The notes under the pieces are model-generated. The model worked only from the letters and a program-made list of their open reading frames with translations. It searched no databases and was not told where the DNA came from. Made by a program: the position numbers and the translations under genes. From positions 3,521,090-3,585,089 of the forward strand of contig JAJEKV010000098.1 of the NCBI GenBank assembly GCA_021234155.1: a stretch of DNA of 64,000 bases, written 5' to 3'. This DNA is from Isoetes taiwanensis. Its lineage: Eukaryota; Streptophyta; Lycopodiopsida; Isoetales; Isoetaceae. Within the stretch, counting starts at the first letter, position 1. Every line of letters begins with the position of its first letter. This document shows positions 47,297-58,309 of the stretch, piece after piece.

Positions 47297-50200
47297 ACAG
47301 TGATGCATCATGTTTCACCTACTTCACCTCGTTGAACCCATTTAACTTTGTTATGTATGTTGTTGGCATGAAGGGCGATGCTCCTTATTATTTTATGAGT
47401 GCAGTAGTACTCATGATCGAGTGCACTTCTGTAGTCTCATATTTGATGTGCTTTAAGACATATAGTGCATAAAACTATATGGCTTGGAGTTATTAATTTC
47501 CTCTCGTTGCGATTGCATGGGAGAGAGAGAAGTCAAAAGTGAAAGACAAGTTTGAGCATTGCACAAAGGATATGATCCAAACCATGATCCAACCAGAGCT
47601 GGACTATGATCATCTAGGGGTGTTGCTCACCAGATTTAAAACTAAAGGCATTCATGCATTGCACCATTTAAAAACCTTGATAAATTGCATGTGGATCCTC
47701 TCATAAGATAAGATAACTGTTTGAACTTTTGTTTAAAAGCACAACTTTCCTTCACTCTGAGATAAAAGATTTGTAGCTGAAGTTGAAGGTTAAATCATGT
47801 TGTTATATTTCTACTTGATTTGTAAGCATGCTTGCAGTTCACATTCATAAACCTTTCATCTCATGCATACTATTATGAGACAAGTTCTACTGCCATAGCC
47901 ATCAAGCAAAGACATATTACCTGCATTCTTTGAGCAATTACACATTTATTCCATCAGTGCCATACTAGAAACTTGGAGCTGTCATTCAGGCTTGGATAAA
48001 AAAAACTTCGAGTTGTCATTAGAACAATTATCAGCATTGAAACTTAATTTCCTACGATCTGGGCCCTGCTTTTAGAATAATCTACAGAATATTCACAATC
48101 AACCCATATTTGGAGGTCGGGCAACCCATAATAAAAAACAATAAAGCTAGAGAATGTGGTAGAATAAAAAACAATAAAGCTAGAGATTGTGGTATGGATG
48201 GTGTAGTATCACGTAAAAAATAACAAGATGTTAACGCATCAATTGGTTGCCCCTTCGAAGACCCATTGATGCATACATACGCTATTGCTCTCTCTTTAAA
48301 TGCATCCCGCTTCTATTGCTCAGCTTTTAAACATCACACAAGCATAAGCCAAATAAAGCATGATGAAGGTCAATAGCTTATAACTTCTAGATGCAACAAT
48401 GTGTTGGACACATTCGATGATCACAACAAAATCTGGCCATTAGAATTAAAGTCCCAACTTGTATTAAAGGCCTTAATTCTAGTTGTCACCTTATAGCAGG
48501 CCCACTTATAGCCTACATAGTTAACACATTTGGCCGGAGAGTATCCAGCATAAGCAAGTAGAGAAGTTGTTTATACACAGGTAATTCATGAAAAACGACG
48601 GCAATGAAAAGACCATTAAAACATTTGAGCAAGTACAACAGTCAGTTTATACATTTGATTAAAAAAGAACAAAGACAAGGAATAAGGAAGCTTGTCGAAA
48701 CAGGGAGTCGTCGAGTAATAGATTAACATGTACATGTTACTGTTAATACCAAGCAAACAAAGTCTCTATTACATTGCCAAGAATCAAATAGGGAAAACCT
48801 TTAAAGATACCATGGTATCCTAAACACCATCCTAAGTGCAATTTCATTGACACAGTTGATGTTGCTCACTATGTGGCCACCATATGAATCTTATAATGCA
48901 AAGTACATGTAAATGTTGCCATTATATCCATCTGAAGGTCCAAAATAATCTTCTATTGTAATCTCTAACGAATTTTAGCTTCAAGGCCTTGCACCTGCAA
49001 AGAAGACCTAAAACACCATGTCACAACATAGCATGAGTGAGCTAGAATATCAATCGATAACCATTGGCATGCTAATTCATGAAGGTTCATTGACATAATT
49101 GATGGTGGCATCATACATATCTCATTTACAAGAAAATGCTGCCAATATATCTGTCTGAATAGAGTCTCTGCTAATTGTCAATGATCAATAGGACTGACTA
49201 TTATTAATCCGGAGTTCAAGCAAAACACTACCTGAAGTGGGGCTCAATACTTACATACTTGGGAGAAATGAATTACATATGTCTAACGTAGCACAACTTC
49301 TTTGTATGTTACATTTTTTAAAATGCATGGCAGAAATTTAAAACCCAACTTGTGTGCAAGGATAAATAAAACTGCATAAAAAAGCCTCTAGTTTCTATCT
49401 GAGAATTGCCCAATTCTGAAACACCCATCGTGTTAAGCTAGTGGGAGAGAGATGTCTTAGCTGGATTAAAGTGGCAACTGCTAATGGTGAATTTTTCTCA
49501 AGGTTGAGACATAATCGCTGGCATGCTCATTACTAAATTCCATAGCATCTAAGAATAGAGTTTTTAACTAGATTTAGAAGGAGTATTAAGTAGTCTAACT
49601 AATGTATCATAGTCTGAACTTAAACTGCGCATTAAAAATGCAATTTCCATGGCAGCAATAGCCCATGCCATGCTTCGATTCGCTCTCCATGCTTCCCGCT
49701 TCAATTTAAAGAAGATGACACAACACATCTTAATTGTGTTTTTACCTCTCTATTTCTGAAAGTGTTCAAATTTTCTACAGGGAGAACACTTGAAACTTAG
49801 AACTGTCATTTCATATACACAAGTTAATGAGCATGTATAGATGCAACCCAGAAGATTCTCTAATGCAACAACCCAAAAGGTTTACATCAAATGTTCTATG
49901 CAGTTCAACAATTCCATAAATTATGCTATCAGGCCCACCTCTCTCTGCTGATGAATATGTGGTTGCGTTTTATCGCCTAATCACGAATGCTTTAAAGGTT
50001 GATCCGGTTACAAGGTCCAAAGCGAGAATCAAAAAGCTTGATTTTTCTCCATCCGTTATTGCTTGATTGAGGGCACCATGCTTCAATAGCATCTTCAGTT
50101 GTAGGCATTGTCATAATAAAGCCATGAATTTAAACGAGCAAGATCCTCCTAAATGCCATGATTTACCTCGTCATACGGCAGAATAGATTATCTGTTTGTT

Positions 50201-50436
50201 GTGTGTGGAACAGAACAAGAGGTGAGACAGATTTGCATTAAAGCAAATGTCTATATGGGTGAATATTTCTGTGCCAAATACAAATTCTTTGATGACCTAA
50301 CATGAATGTAGTTCTTGAACTGGACCCTTAATGTTTTTTGTAGATGACTCAATTGTAGCAAAAAAAACTTCAACATAGCAGTTTTCACTATAACCCCAAA
50401 TTTTGCTCTATGTGTAGTTTTATGCTGTATTTTTTG
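47297..50436. other. AT-rich intergenic or intronic sequence
   Basis: There is no recognised gene and no open frame of note between 47 and 50.2 kb. Only the 33-bp duplication at 48130 stands out. Confidence 0.45.
48130..48195 (+). repeat. 33-bp tandem duplication
   Basis: Two adjacent units start AATAAAAAACAATAAAGCTA and differ at about two positions. Confidence 0.92.
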
Positions 50437-50438
50437 CC

Positions 50439-50582
50439 AAAAAACAACACCTAAAGACCACCCATAGTTTTGTTCCGAAAATGCTAGAAACAACGTGTAG
50501 TTTTTGTCTAAAAATTCTATGCATAGAAAAATGACAGTCTTTTAAAAAAAAATCAATGCGTTGTTTTTAGGTGTTGTTTTTC
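50439..50582. repeat. Inverted repeat beside the minisatellite
   Basis: AAAAAACAACACCTAAA (50439-50455) is matched in inverse by TTTAGGTGTTGTTTTT at 50566-50581. The second arm runs into the first unit of the following array. Confidence 0.6.
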
Positions 50583-50895
50583 TTAAAAAAAATAACATGT
50601 GGTTTAGCAAAATATCCACATGTGGTTTTTTAAAATAGTAATGGTTTTTAAATGTTATTTTTACAAAAAAAACAACATGTAGTAATAAAATATTCACAAG
50701 GATACTAGTTGTTTTCAAGTGTTGTTTTTACTAAACAATAATATGTGATTTAACAGAATATCCATGTGTGGTTTTTTTAAATAATTGTTTTCAAATGTTC
50801 TTTTCAAATACAGGCACGTGGTTCTAAAGAATATCCACATTTGATTTTTTAACATAGTTGTTTTCAAGGTGCCTCTCAAATACAACTCTAAAGAA
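50572..50895 (+). repeat. ~75-bp minisatellite, four to five units
   Basis: Units start TGTTGTTTTT or similar at 50572, 50653, 50720, 50796 and 50870 (spacings 81, 67, 76, 74). Each full unit contains an ACATGTGGTTTA-like block, then AATATCCACATGTGGTTTTTT, then AGTTGTTTTCAA, with decay between units. Confidence 0.75.
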
Positions 50896-53568
50896 AACTA
50901 CAAAAACAGCAGAACAAAGTTTTTCAGATAGGTAGACATTGTTCTTTTTATTGTTCTACTCTTGATTAAAACTCAATTAGATCCATGCTTTTGCTTTACT
51001 TGTGCTTTTGCTTTGCTTATGTTTTAATATGCCTTTTGGGAATTGAAACCAAATAAATCCATTCTGAATATGATATTACAACAATCCTAAATAATGTGCA
51101 TTACAAGAAAATGTTCATGAAATTATTTTTCAAAAGAAACTCCCTGTATAACTAAAAGTTGATCATCCATCAAGTTGATTATCCATCTCCAGCATTCCCA
51201 AATGTTTATAAGACATTAAAAAAATTTCTTTTTAAAGAAAAATCTTCCAACTCTGGACTATTTCCACCTAGGGAAAATGTCATGCTAAACCTAGTATTAC
51301 ATAAGAAAGTTGCAGAAATTTAATAGTGCTACAGAGGATGCAGGGGCAAAACAAAAAGGGCAGCCGACAAAGGAGGCAAAACTTTGCCCAATCTGGTCGC
51401 AGCGTGGCCCAAACGCATCAGGCAAGGAGCTCCTTTGCTTCAAAGAAATAAAAAGAACGATTCAATGTATGAAGAGAAAAAAAAATAGTGTTAAGACTTT
51501 AAATTTTTTTGAACTAGTTCAAAAGTAATATAAATTAATATCGGAAAAGATTAGTCTACCTTGGAATACCTTGGAAGCTCAAAATCGAATAGGCGGGCCG
51601 AGAGGCTAGGTAGCTTGCAGGGCAAAGCATGCAAAGAAAGAAAAAAGAAAGCTAGAATATGCTTCATCCACCACATTCACCATCATAGAGTACTCTGTCA
51701 TAGCTGATCCAAACACGCCATTAAGCATTTCAAGCAGGATAAAGATAAATTTGAATAAAATTTGGAAAAAATAACCAAGGTCACTAGCAATAACCGGACA
51801 TGAGTAAAAAACTGGTATCATGGTTAAAAGGCGGAGCAAAAACGCGTCGACTTCATCACTCCCTGCGATCTCGTTTCTTAACAATCACATAAAAATCTTA
51901 AACCTTATCGATAGTAGAAGCAAAGATGATGAAATCGAGAGTAGTACTGGAAAATAGATTTGGTGCCGTCCAGTTCCTTGTTAACAAGAAATCATAAAGA
52001 AGAGGAATGCAAAATGAGAAGGATACTGAGCAAAAACACAGCTGAACAAGGCGGCAACCAAGGCACCGTAATCTCCGCAAGTCAGGGCCAAAGCAAATCC
52101 GAAATCCATAGCCGAGTCCGGCTAGGACGACGCTTGGACGCTTGGCCGCTCAACCATATTTGCCCTAGCCTAATCATTCTAATCGTTCTTTGTTGCAGAA
52201 TAAATCCCACCAATCAAACCCTTTTTTTCGGATCGATGACGTGGATAAATCTCAACCATTTAGTTTAAACAGTTCCCACGAGCGGGCAGTTTTGATTTTT
52301 CTTTTTCCTCGATTAAAATGGATTGTCCCAGAATATAATAGGCCCAAGAAAAATGGATTTGAATCTTTATTTAATGACAGTTTGCCGCCACATAACTCTT
52401 TATTGGTTTTCTTGGATCATTGGATCCCAACATATTCCTAGGAATATGCTAAATCTAGGGTTGAGGAATATACCACCTCAAGCCTAAAATAGCGGTCCCC
52501 ATATGGCAAGCAATACATATAAAATACTTGTTAAAAAGAGCAATACATGGCCCCGAACCATTGCAAATAAACTTTGTCGTAGCGATGCATGTTAGAAATG
52601 GAAGCCCGAAACTGTAAAACGTGAAAGCTTTCGAATGCCTTAAAAAAAAATTGTGCCATTCATTGCAATCCGCTCATGACATTGCCAATTTACTGAATAA
52701 GACAACAATATTAGGAAGTTGTTCGAGATTAGGGCACAAAAAGGCTCCATTTTTTGTATACTTGTTTGGAAAGTTTAAACCAATTATTGCAAAATCCCCA
52801 ACTCAATAACAAGTATGTGACCACCAAAAGAAGACAGCACCAACATAAAATTGCAAATATAACCTAGGGGTTTTGTTCTTGGATACTAAAAGATGAAACG
52901 GTAGGCAAAAGAAACCCATTGAAAAAGTGCAGAATAGCATACCTAATCCTAGAGCTGCAAAAACACTCATTAATACACAACTCCACAAACATCATCTAAT
53001 GGAACATGCGCCAATAGTCACATTTTGTCAACTTGATCCAGCATACATTCATAGACGTTAGTCTCTTTGCACGAGGACAAATAAAAGTTTGTACTACCAG
53101 CTCCTAACAAGGTTCAAAAAATAGATGGATGGTATAATTCCAACATCTAAAATAAGATATTAAGGTTGACGCATAACGATAATTGTATCTATAAGCCAAA
53201 AGGTGGCTAAAAGGGAGAGCTTTAAACTGCATCAGCTTGAAAAATATTGGAATGCTATGAGGACAAGATGAAAATTGACATCTAATTGTGCACCATTCTG
53301 AAGCAAACAATCTCTTGAATTTCTCAATACAATTCAATGTCAATGCATTGAAGTCACAATAAAACCATAACGTTACCACAACTACATAATCATGACATGG
53401 CGCAATATCAAGCTCAAACCCACCAATGTATATGTCAAATGCCTATTTGATTTGGCCTGAAGCCAAAACGACTTTCTATGTCAAACAATTTTGGTAAAGT
53501 TTTATGGTGCCTTATTCATTTTTCACACCTCACATGAAAACACAAGGGAGAGCAATTTATCTAATGGG
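50896..53568. other. Mostly unassigned; promoter-like stretch near 52.0-52.3 kb
   Basis: There is no recognised gene. On the minus strand a CpG-richer stretch (about 52260-52030) reads like plant promoter or 5'-UTR sequence, including TTATCCACGTCATCG. It is followed by a 42-codon frame (52109-51984) starting MDFGFALALTCGDYGALV. This could be a first exon, but no later exon was found. Confidence 0.3.
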
Positions 53569-53618
53569 GTCCATGATTTTTCTAAATGGATGAGTCCTTG
53601 ATTTTCCCAAATGGATGG
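53569..53618 (+). repeat. 25-bp tandem duplication
   Basis: Two adjacent copies of GTCCNTGATTTTTC followed by AAATGGATGNG. They lie directly before the larger duplication. Confidence 0.65.
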
Positions 53619-53620
53619 GT

Positions 53621-54055
53621 CTTATCTCACTCAAGAAAAACCCTTTTTTAAAAAATCGGTCTAGTCATTTTCTATTTAAAGTGCATAAAATGCTTAGTTA
53701 TCATATGGCTGCCACACTATCCAAAGGAATGCCATGTCACCATGGAGAAAAATGTTTTTTCTTTAAGTTGCCAAATTGTCTATGTACATTATTATTTTTC
53801 ACTTCTTTATATTTTGCCACCTCACCAGTCATCTTTGCCACCTCACCATACTCATGCCATATCATCTCTCATGATTTTTGCATATAGTCACTTTCTCCAA
53901 AAAAAAAAAAAAAAAAGAACTTGCTCTTTGTAATGCACCTCATCATTTCTAGTGCCATATGATTGCCATGTGCCCTTGTCTACCACTATTCCACTCTGCA
54001 TTGTCACTCTACACCAACGAAGCAAATTTCAACCACAACTGCGAAAACCTAAGGC
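53621..54055 (+). repeat. Direct duplication, copy 1 (about 435 bp)
   Basis: It matches 54168-54540 in order. Shared blocks include CTTATCTC at the start, AAATGCTTAGT, GGCATGTCACCATGGAGAAA (first base differs here), CACCATACTCATGCCAT, CTCATCATTTCTAGTGCCAT, CTCTGCATTG and GAAAACCTAAGGC at the end. Copy 1 alone has an 18-A run (53899-53916) and an extra CTTTGCCACCTCACC segment. Confidence 0.95.
53899..53916 (+). repeat. A18 tract inside duplication copy 1
   Basis: An uninterrupted run of 18 A is present in copy 1 and absent from copy 2 at the same place. It may be a microsatellite expansion or a retroposon tail. Confidence 0.9.
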
Positions 54056-54167
54056 ATCGTCGATTCGACCGAGTTGGCACCATGTCATTACGTGTGCGGT
54101 GGGGTGGGGGTTAGGGGGCGCCGGGGAGTCGGGAGCATGAGATTTAGGGGCACTAACAAAAAACCTA

Positions 54168-54540
54168 CTTATCTCGCTAAAAAAAGGACCCTTTTCATAA
54201 AATTGGCCTATTATTTTCTATCTAAAGTGTATAAAATGCTTAGTCATCATGTGACATGCCACGCCATCCAAAGAAATGGCATGTCACCATGGAGAAAGAT
54301 GTTTTATAAAGGTTTCCAAATTATCTATGCACATTCTTCATTTTACCACCCCTTCATATTTTGCCACCACACCATACTCATGCCATGACATCTCCCATAA
54401 CTTTGTATATAGTCACTTGCCGCCTCATCATTTCTAGTGCCATATCATTACCATGTCACTTTATGTACCACTATTCTGCTCTGCATTGCCACTCTGCACC
54501 AACAAACCAATAAAGCACACAATTTACGAAAACCTAAGGC
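54168..54540 (+). repeat. Direct duplication, copy 2 (about 373 bp)
   Basis: Second copy of the unit at 53621-54055, separated from it by 112 bases of GC-rich sequence (54056-54167). Point differences and small gaps show that the duplication is not recent. Confidence 0.95.
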
Positions 54541-54911
54541 CAACAATCCATCACCGGGGAGACATTAGTAACCGGGAAAGGCGCCTCGAAACTTTTGGGG
54601 GTCCATTCCGAATACGACCTCTCCCCTCTTATGAAGCTGTAGCGCAAGGTCCTAACCGCGTTCGACATGGGAAAAGTTGTCAACACGAAGCGTCCTACGG
54701 GCGATCGTGTATTTCATCATTCGGACAGTATAGGGGCTCCGAAATGGCAATTTGACTTTGCCACATCGTCCAGAATGGAAAAATTACCATAGAAACTAAG
54801 TTACACGGTCAGTTTTGGCAACGAAAGAAACATGAACACTCTACATGGCAGTATTCCAAAACCACCTCCTAAGCCAATTGACTACGAATGTGTTGGATAT
54901 GAGCTACTTTT
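54541..54911. other. GC- and CpG-richer spacer
   Basis: This lies between the direct duplication and the inverted repeat. The open frames 54453-54755 and 54845-55048 are unrecognised. CpG density at 54560-54720 recalls the left end of the window. Confidence 0.4.
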
Positions 54912-55730
54912 GGTGCTTCTTAAAAAATGGTGGTCTTCTGCCCATGAAACTTGGTCCCCAGGGTAACATCGACATTCTGAGTCCATTCACAGAGCCAATT
55001 CACATTTCCAAAGTGGGAGAGTTGCCCGTTTGTGGCCAGGGCTTTTGAGAGAGGACTTTTGGGGTGAGTGGATTTTGGGGGTTTTAAGGGTTCTTCTTCT
55101 GGCATCAACACTCTCCCTCTACATGATGATATGAGGCAAGGTCCTGTTCGAATCTCACTAGGACATGACCTCCGAAACGTAAACCCTGCGTCTTGCTAGG
55201 TTACTATAGGGTTTGCACTATGGCGGTGTTCGAGTTTTAGTCGTTTACAATTGGAACATGATCGAAGCCGCAGTTGAAGACGCCAAAGCAATAGGAACGA
55301 TGGCATGGGATTTGTATTTTTCCAATGTGGCAATTAGAAGTCCGCGAAAGTGCCTTTTGTAGTAGCAAGATTGTTTGGAATCATTCGGCCGGCCAATAGA
55401 TCCAAACCACATTCCGTCATTCTTGTTGCTTCGCGTCTTCAACTGCAGCTTCTCGACCATGTCTCAAGTGCAAACGTCCAAAACTCGACCTCCATAACGT
55501 AAACCCTATAGTAACCTAGCAACACACAGGTTTTACTTTTTGGAGGTCATGTCCTAGTCATATTCTAATAGGACCTTATGTCGTATCATCAATTAGAGGG
55601 AGAGTGTTGATGCTAGAAGAAAGACCACTCCGAAACTGTGAATTGGCTCTACAAATGGACTCAGAACATCGATATTAGAATAGGGACCAAGTTTCATGGG
55701 CAGAAGACCAACCCTTGGCCAAGAAGCGCC
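54912..55730. repeat. Long inverted repeat, arms ~330-400 bp, 88-bp loop
   Basis: The left arm 54912-55314 is matched in reverse complement by 55403-55730. From the outside in, both arms share GGTCTTCTGCCCATGAAACT, TCTGAGTCCATT, AGAGCCAATTCACA, GCATCAACACTCTCCCTCTA, CTAGGACATGACCTCC, TGCTAGGTTACTATAGGGTT, TCGAGTTTT and GCTGCAGTTGAAGACGC (left arm one change). The left arm has an extra stretch of about 85 bases (55015-55095). The unpaired centre is 55315-55402. Arms appear roughly 80 percent alike by eye. A foldback transposon, an inverted tandem insertion, or a source of hairpin-derived small RNAs are all possible. No transposase is present. Confidence 0.93.
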
Positions 55731-55868
55731 AAATGTCTGTCGTTGTGAATATAAATTGTTGACTATCTGTTTGATTGTTGATGTAGTTGTTGACTTGATT
55801 TGTGATGGCGTTATTGGAACAAAGTATTGTTGTCTGCAGACGAATGTTCGTTTTGTCCATGCTTCTGA

Positions 55869-55885
55869 TTTTTTTTTTTTTTTTT
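55869..55885 (+). repeat. T17 tract
   Basis: An uninterrupted run of 17 T, followed by sequence with no recognised retroposon. It could be the tail of a minus-strand retroposon extending to the right, but no body was identified. Confidence 0.85.
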
Positions 55886-57545
55886 AGGGTAAGAATTGGT
55901 TTTCCATTAATCCAAGAAAAACGATTACATGGTCGATCTGCTAAAAATAGCATAGATCACTGAAACAAAAAGTCCCTGGATTGTGTCTATCACCGTAAAG
56001 TGAATGGAGAACTAGTCAAAGGATGTAATCAGACTTACAACTTGACCTGTTAATAAGTCAAAATCAACAATTAACAGTCTGTTGATGAAGGAAAAAGAGT
56101 CACGACCCCAGCAAACTTCTATAATTCCCTGTATTAGCTAAAACCAAAACAAGATTAGGAAGCAAGATTGAGCAAAGGATGTTCAGGCAGGTGAGAAAAC
56201 AATCCCAGAAGTTCCAATGGAGGTTTAGGATGTTGGTAAATCTAGGAGCAAAGGGAATCCAATTTGGCATTAAAATATGCATAGAAAGGTGCAGCAGATC
56301 CAAAAATGTAGGAATATTCGGTCTTGTCAGCAACGTCATCAATGCAAGAGGACTCAAATCCACATAAGCAGAGTAAGGAACCATATAGATCTGCCAAAAG
56401 TCTATCGCGTATAGTATCTTTTGCTCCCAGTATCTTATGAACTCCATTCAGCGACATGTAGCGATTGCACATAGATATAAAGGTGCTTCTGAATTAGCCC
56501 TTGAATAAAGTTGAGATAAGTCCTTAAAATATCGCATGTTCTAGAAGACAATCTACCTCACAAATCTAAGCCGTCATTTGCTTTGCCATTATTGTTATCG
56601 AGTTGCTATGTGTTAGTTGCCTTGTTGCAGCAATTTTATTGCTACCATATATGACTAAAGTCATTATATTTAACAACTTTGTTCAACGATAGGCATAGAG
56701 AAAAAGTTGGCCTATGGGCAAGTGAGCTAACAACCGTTCACACAATTGAGCTTATCTCTAGAAAGTTTTCCTCTATATTCTACACAGATCGTTGCCTTGT
56801 GCCACATTTGCCACAATCTCACTCATAATTTACACGGCAGTGTTATGTTCCATTCCTAATTGTTTATAGGTGGATTAACAATTCAACCTGGATGCCAAAA
56901 TGCCATATCGTTTAAGATGAAAACTGCCATTGCAGTCTCGTCAAAAGGTAGAGATGTGATCTTCCAAAAGGTAGAGATGTGATCCTTACTGCATGAGCTA
57001 TTCAGTCTTCAAAACGTATAGGTGTCCTTACTACATGAGCTTTTCAGTTTTCAATGGGAATTAAACAGTATCTATCTCCACATGGTTAACACCATGAGCT
57101 AGAATAAAATGATGGCTTGAAGAGAGTCCTTGAGAAGTTTTACCGACAAAGGCATCAATAATGGATTGCCTAAAGCTAAATGCCGCGTATTTACCATGTG
57201 CAGTTTGTTTAGTAGCATCGCTTGAAATTACAGGATATATGCTCATGATTGTTCTAAATATTCAAGAAAGATAATAGATGCACAGTTACGATCCCAACAT
57301 GTATTTACTCCCATGCTAGAACCAAAATTTCATGGTTGCTATTATTTGACATGTGGCATGCCACGTGGCAGGATCTTGGGAATAATCTCGACCGTCAATC
57401 GGGGCGGAGGGACATTGGGACGATCCAATTTGAGGACGCCGCGGTTTTATACTATAGGATGATTTGTGAATTTCCACATATTGTTTAGATGTGATTAACA
57501 TTGTCAAAATAATGGTTACTCAACAAATCTTAAAATTTAGAGTTA
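55886..57545. other. Intergenic sequence, no recognised gene
   Basis: Open frames at 56100-56472 overlap on both strands and are unrecognised. Small nested duplications lie at 56943-57056. Near 57350-57420 there is a GC-richer stretch with GGCATGCCACGTGGCA. Confidence 0.4.
56943..57056 (+). repeat. Two nested small duplications
   Basis: AAAAGGTAGAGATGTGATC occurs at 56943 and 56966 (period 23). CCTTACTGCATGAGCTATTC at 56984 recurs with three changes at 57026 (period 42). Both events are adjacent, as if slippage happened twice. Confidence 0.85.
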
Positions 57546-57573
57546 CTAGTTATGATGCCCGGCGTTGCCGGGC
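57546..57573 (-). mobile_element. Helitron-like 3' terminus
   Basis: On the minus strand the stem-loop GCCCGGC-AAC-GCCGGGC (57573-57557) is followed by ATCATAA, then CTAG (57549-57546), then T. Plant Helitrons typically end with a short GC-rich hairpin a few bases before CTRR, inserted before T. The element body would extend rightward from here on the plus map. No 5' TC end and no Rep/helicase sequence was found, so it would be non-autonomous or truncated. Confidence 0.55.
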
Positions 57574-58150
57574 TTTAGTAATAATTTGAAGAGGTGGTCT
57601 AGTGGAGCCATAGTGGTGAGGACAAAGAACCATTGTGTGGAACTGAATCTTGTAGTTGGGACGAACGTTGTAACTGGAGCAAGGAAGGCGTTAGATATCT
57701 TTATGAAGTTTTATAGATCTCCATAACTTGATCTCACTCATCTAATATTAGATTTAACTTGAGTGGCAGCAGCATCATTTGAGATTGGTAGCTATGGACC
57801 TTTAGGATATTTTGATCTGCTGAGCAGGAGACTAAATCAAAGTAGATGTGCTACGGTACCTTCATATAAAATCATGTATGAGAAAAAATAGTTGCTCGCT
57901 ATGATTGAAGAACTTTAACAATACACCCCTCATTCCCAAAAGCTTGGAATGCAAATCATTAATTACCCACTCATTCTTCAAGTTAGCCACATCTTGATTA
58001 AACTAAACTCTAATTGTAGTATGATCTTATCATGTGATTGTATATATCTCATGCATCAATGGCATTTAGAGGCATAGAATCTTATACCTAGAATTTTGAT
58101 CTCTTTTGTGAAGACATCTTTTGTCAAGTAAATCAAATAGAGATGTCAGT
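57574..58150. other. Possible Helitron interior, no gene
   Basis: AT-rich sequence without recognised coding. It is assigned to the putative Helitron only because of its position next to the terminus. Confidence 0.3.
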
Positions 58151-58309
58151 AGTAGTGGGGATGAGGAATACAAATTTTTATTGTGGAAGGGCATGATGGG
58201 AAGGATTGTTTTGGATGGGAGGCAGGATGTGTGGTGGGGGTGAGGAATACAAATTTTTATTGTGGAAGGGCATGATGGAAAGGATTGTTTTTGGATGGGA
58301 AACAGGGTG
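58151..58309 (+). repeat. ~80-bp tandem duplication
   Basis: Two adjacent copies share TGAGGAATACAAATTTTTAT, then TGTGGAAGGGCATGATGG and AAGGATTGTTTTGGATGGGA, with a few differences and a one-base gap. The minus-strand frame 58356-58066 repeats a block because of it and is not evidence of a gene. Confidence 0.93.

Noticed and set aside
31-54730. Shared CATCATTCNGACAGTAT at about 33 and 54711
   Set aside because: A 17-base match with one mismatch is expected several times by chance in 64 kb, and flanks do not align.
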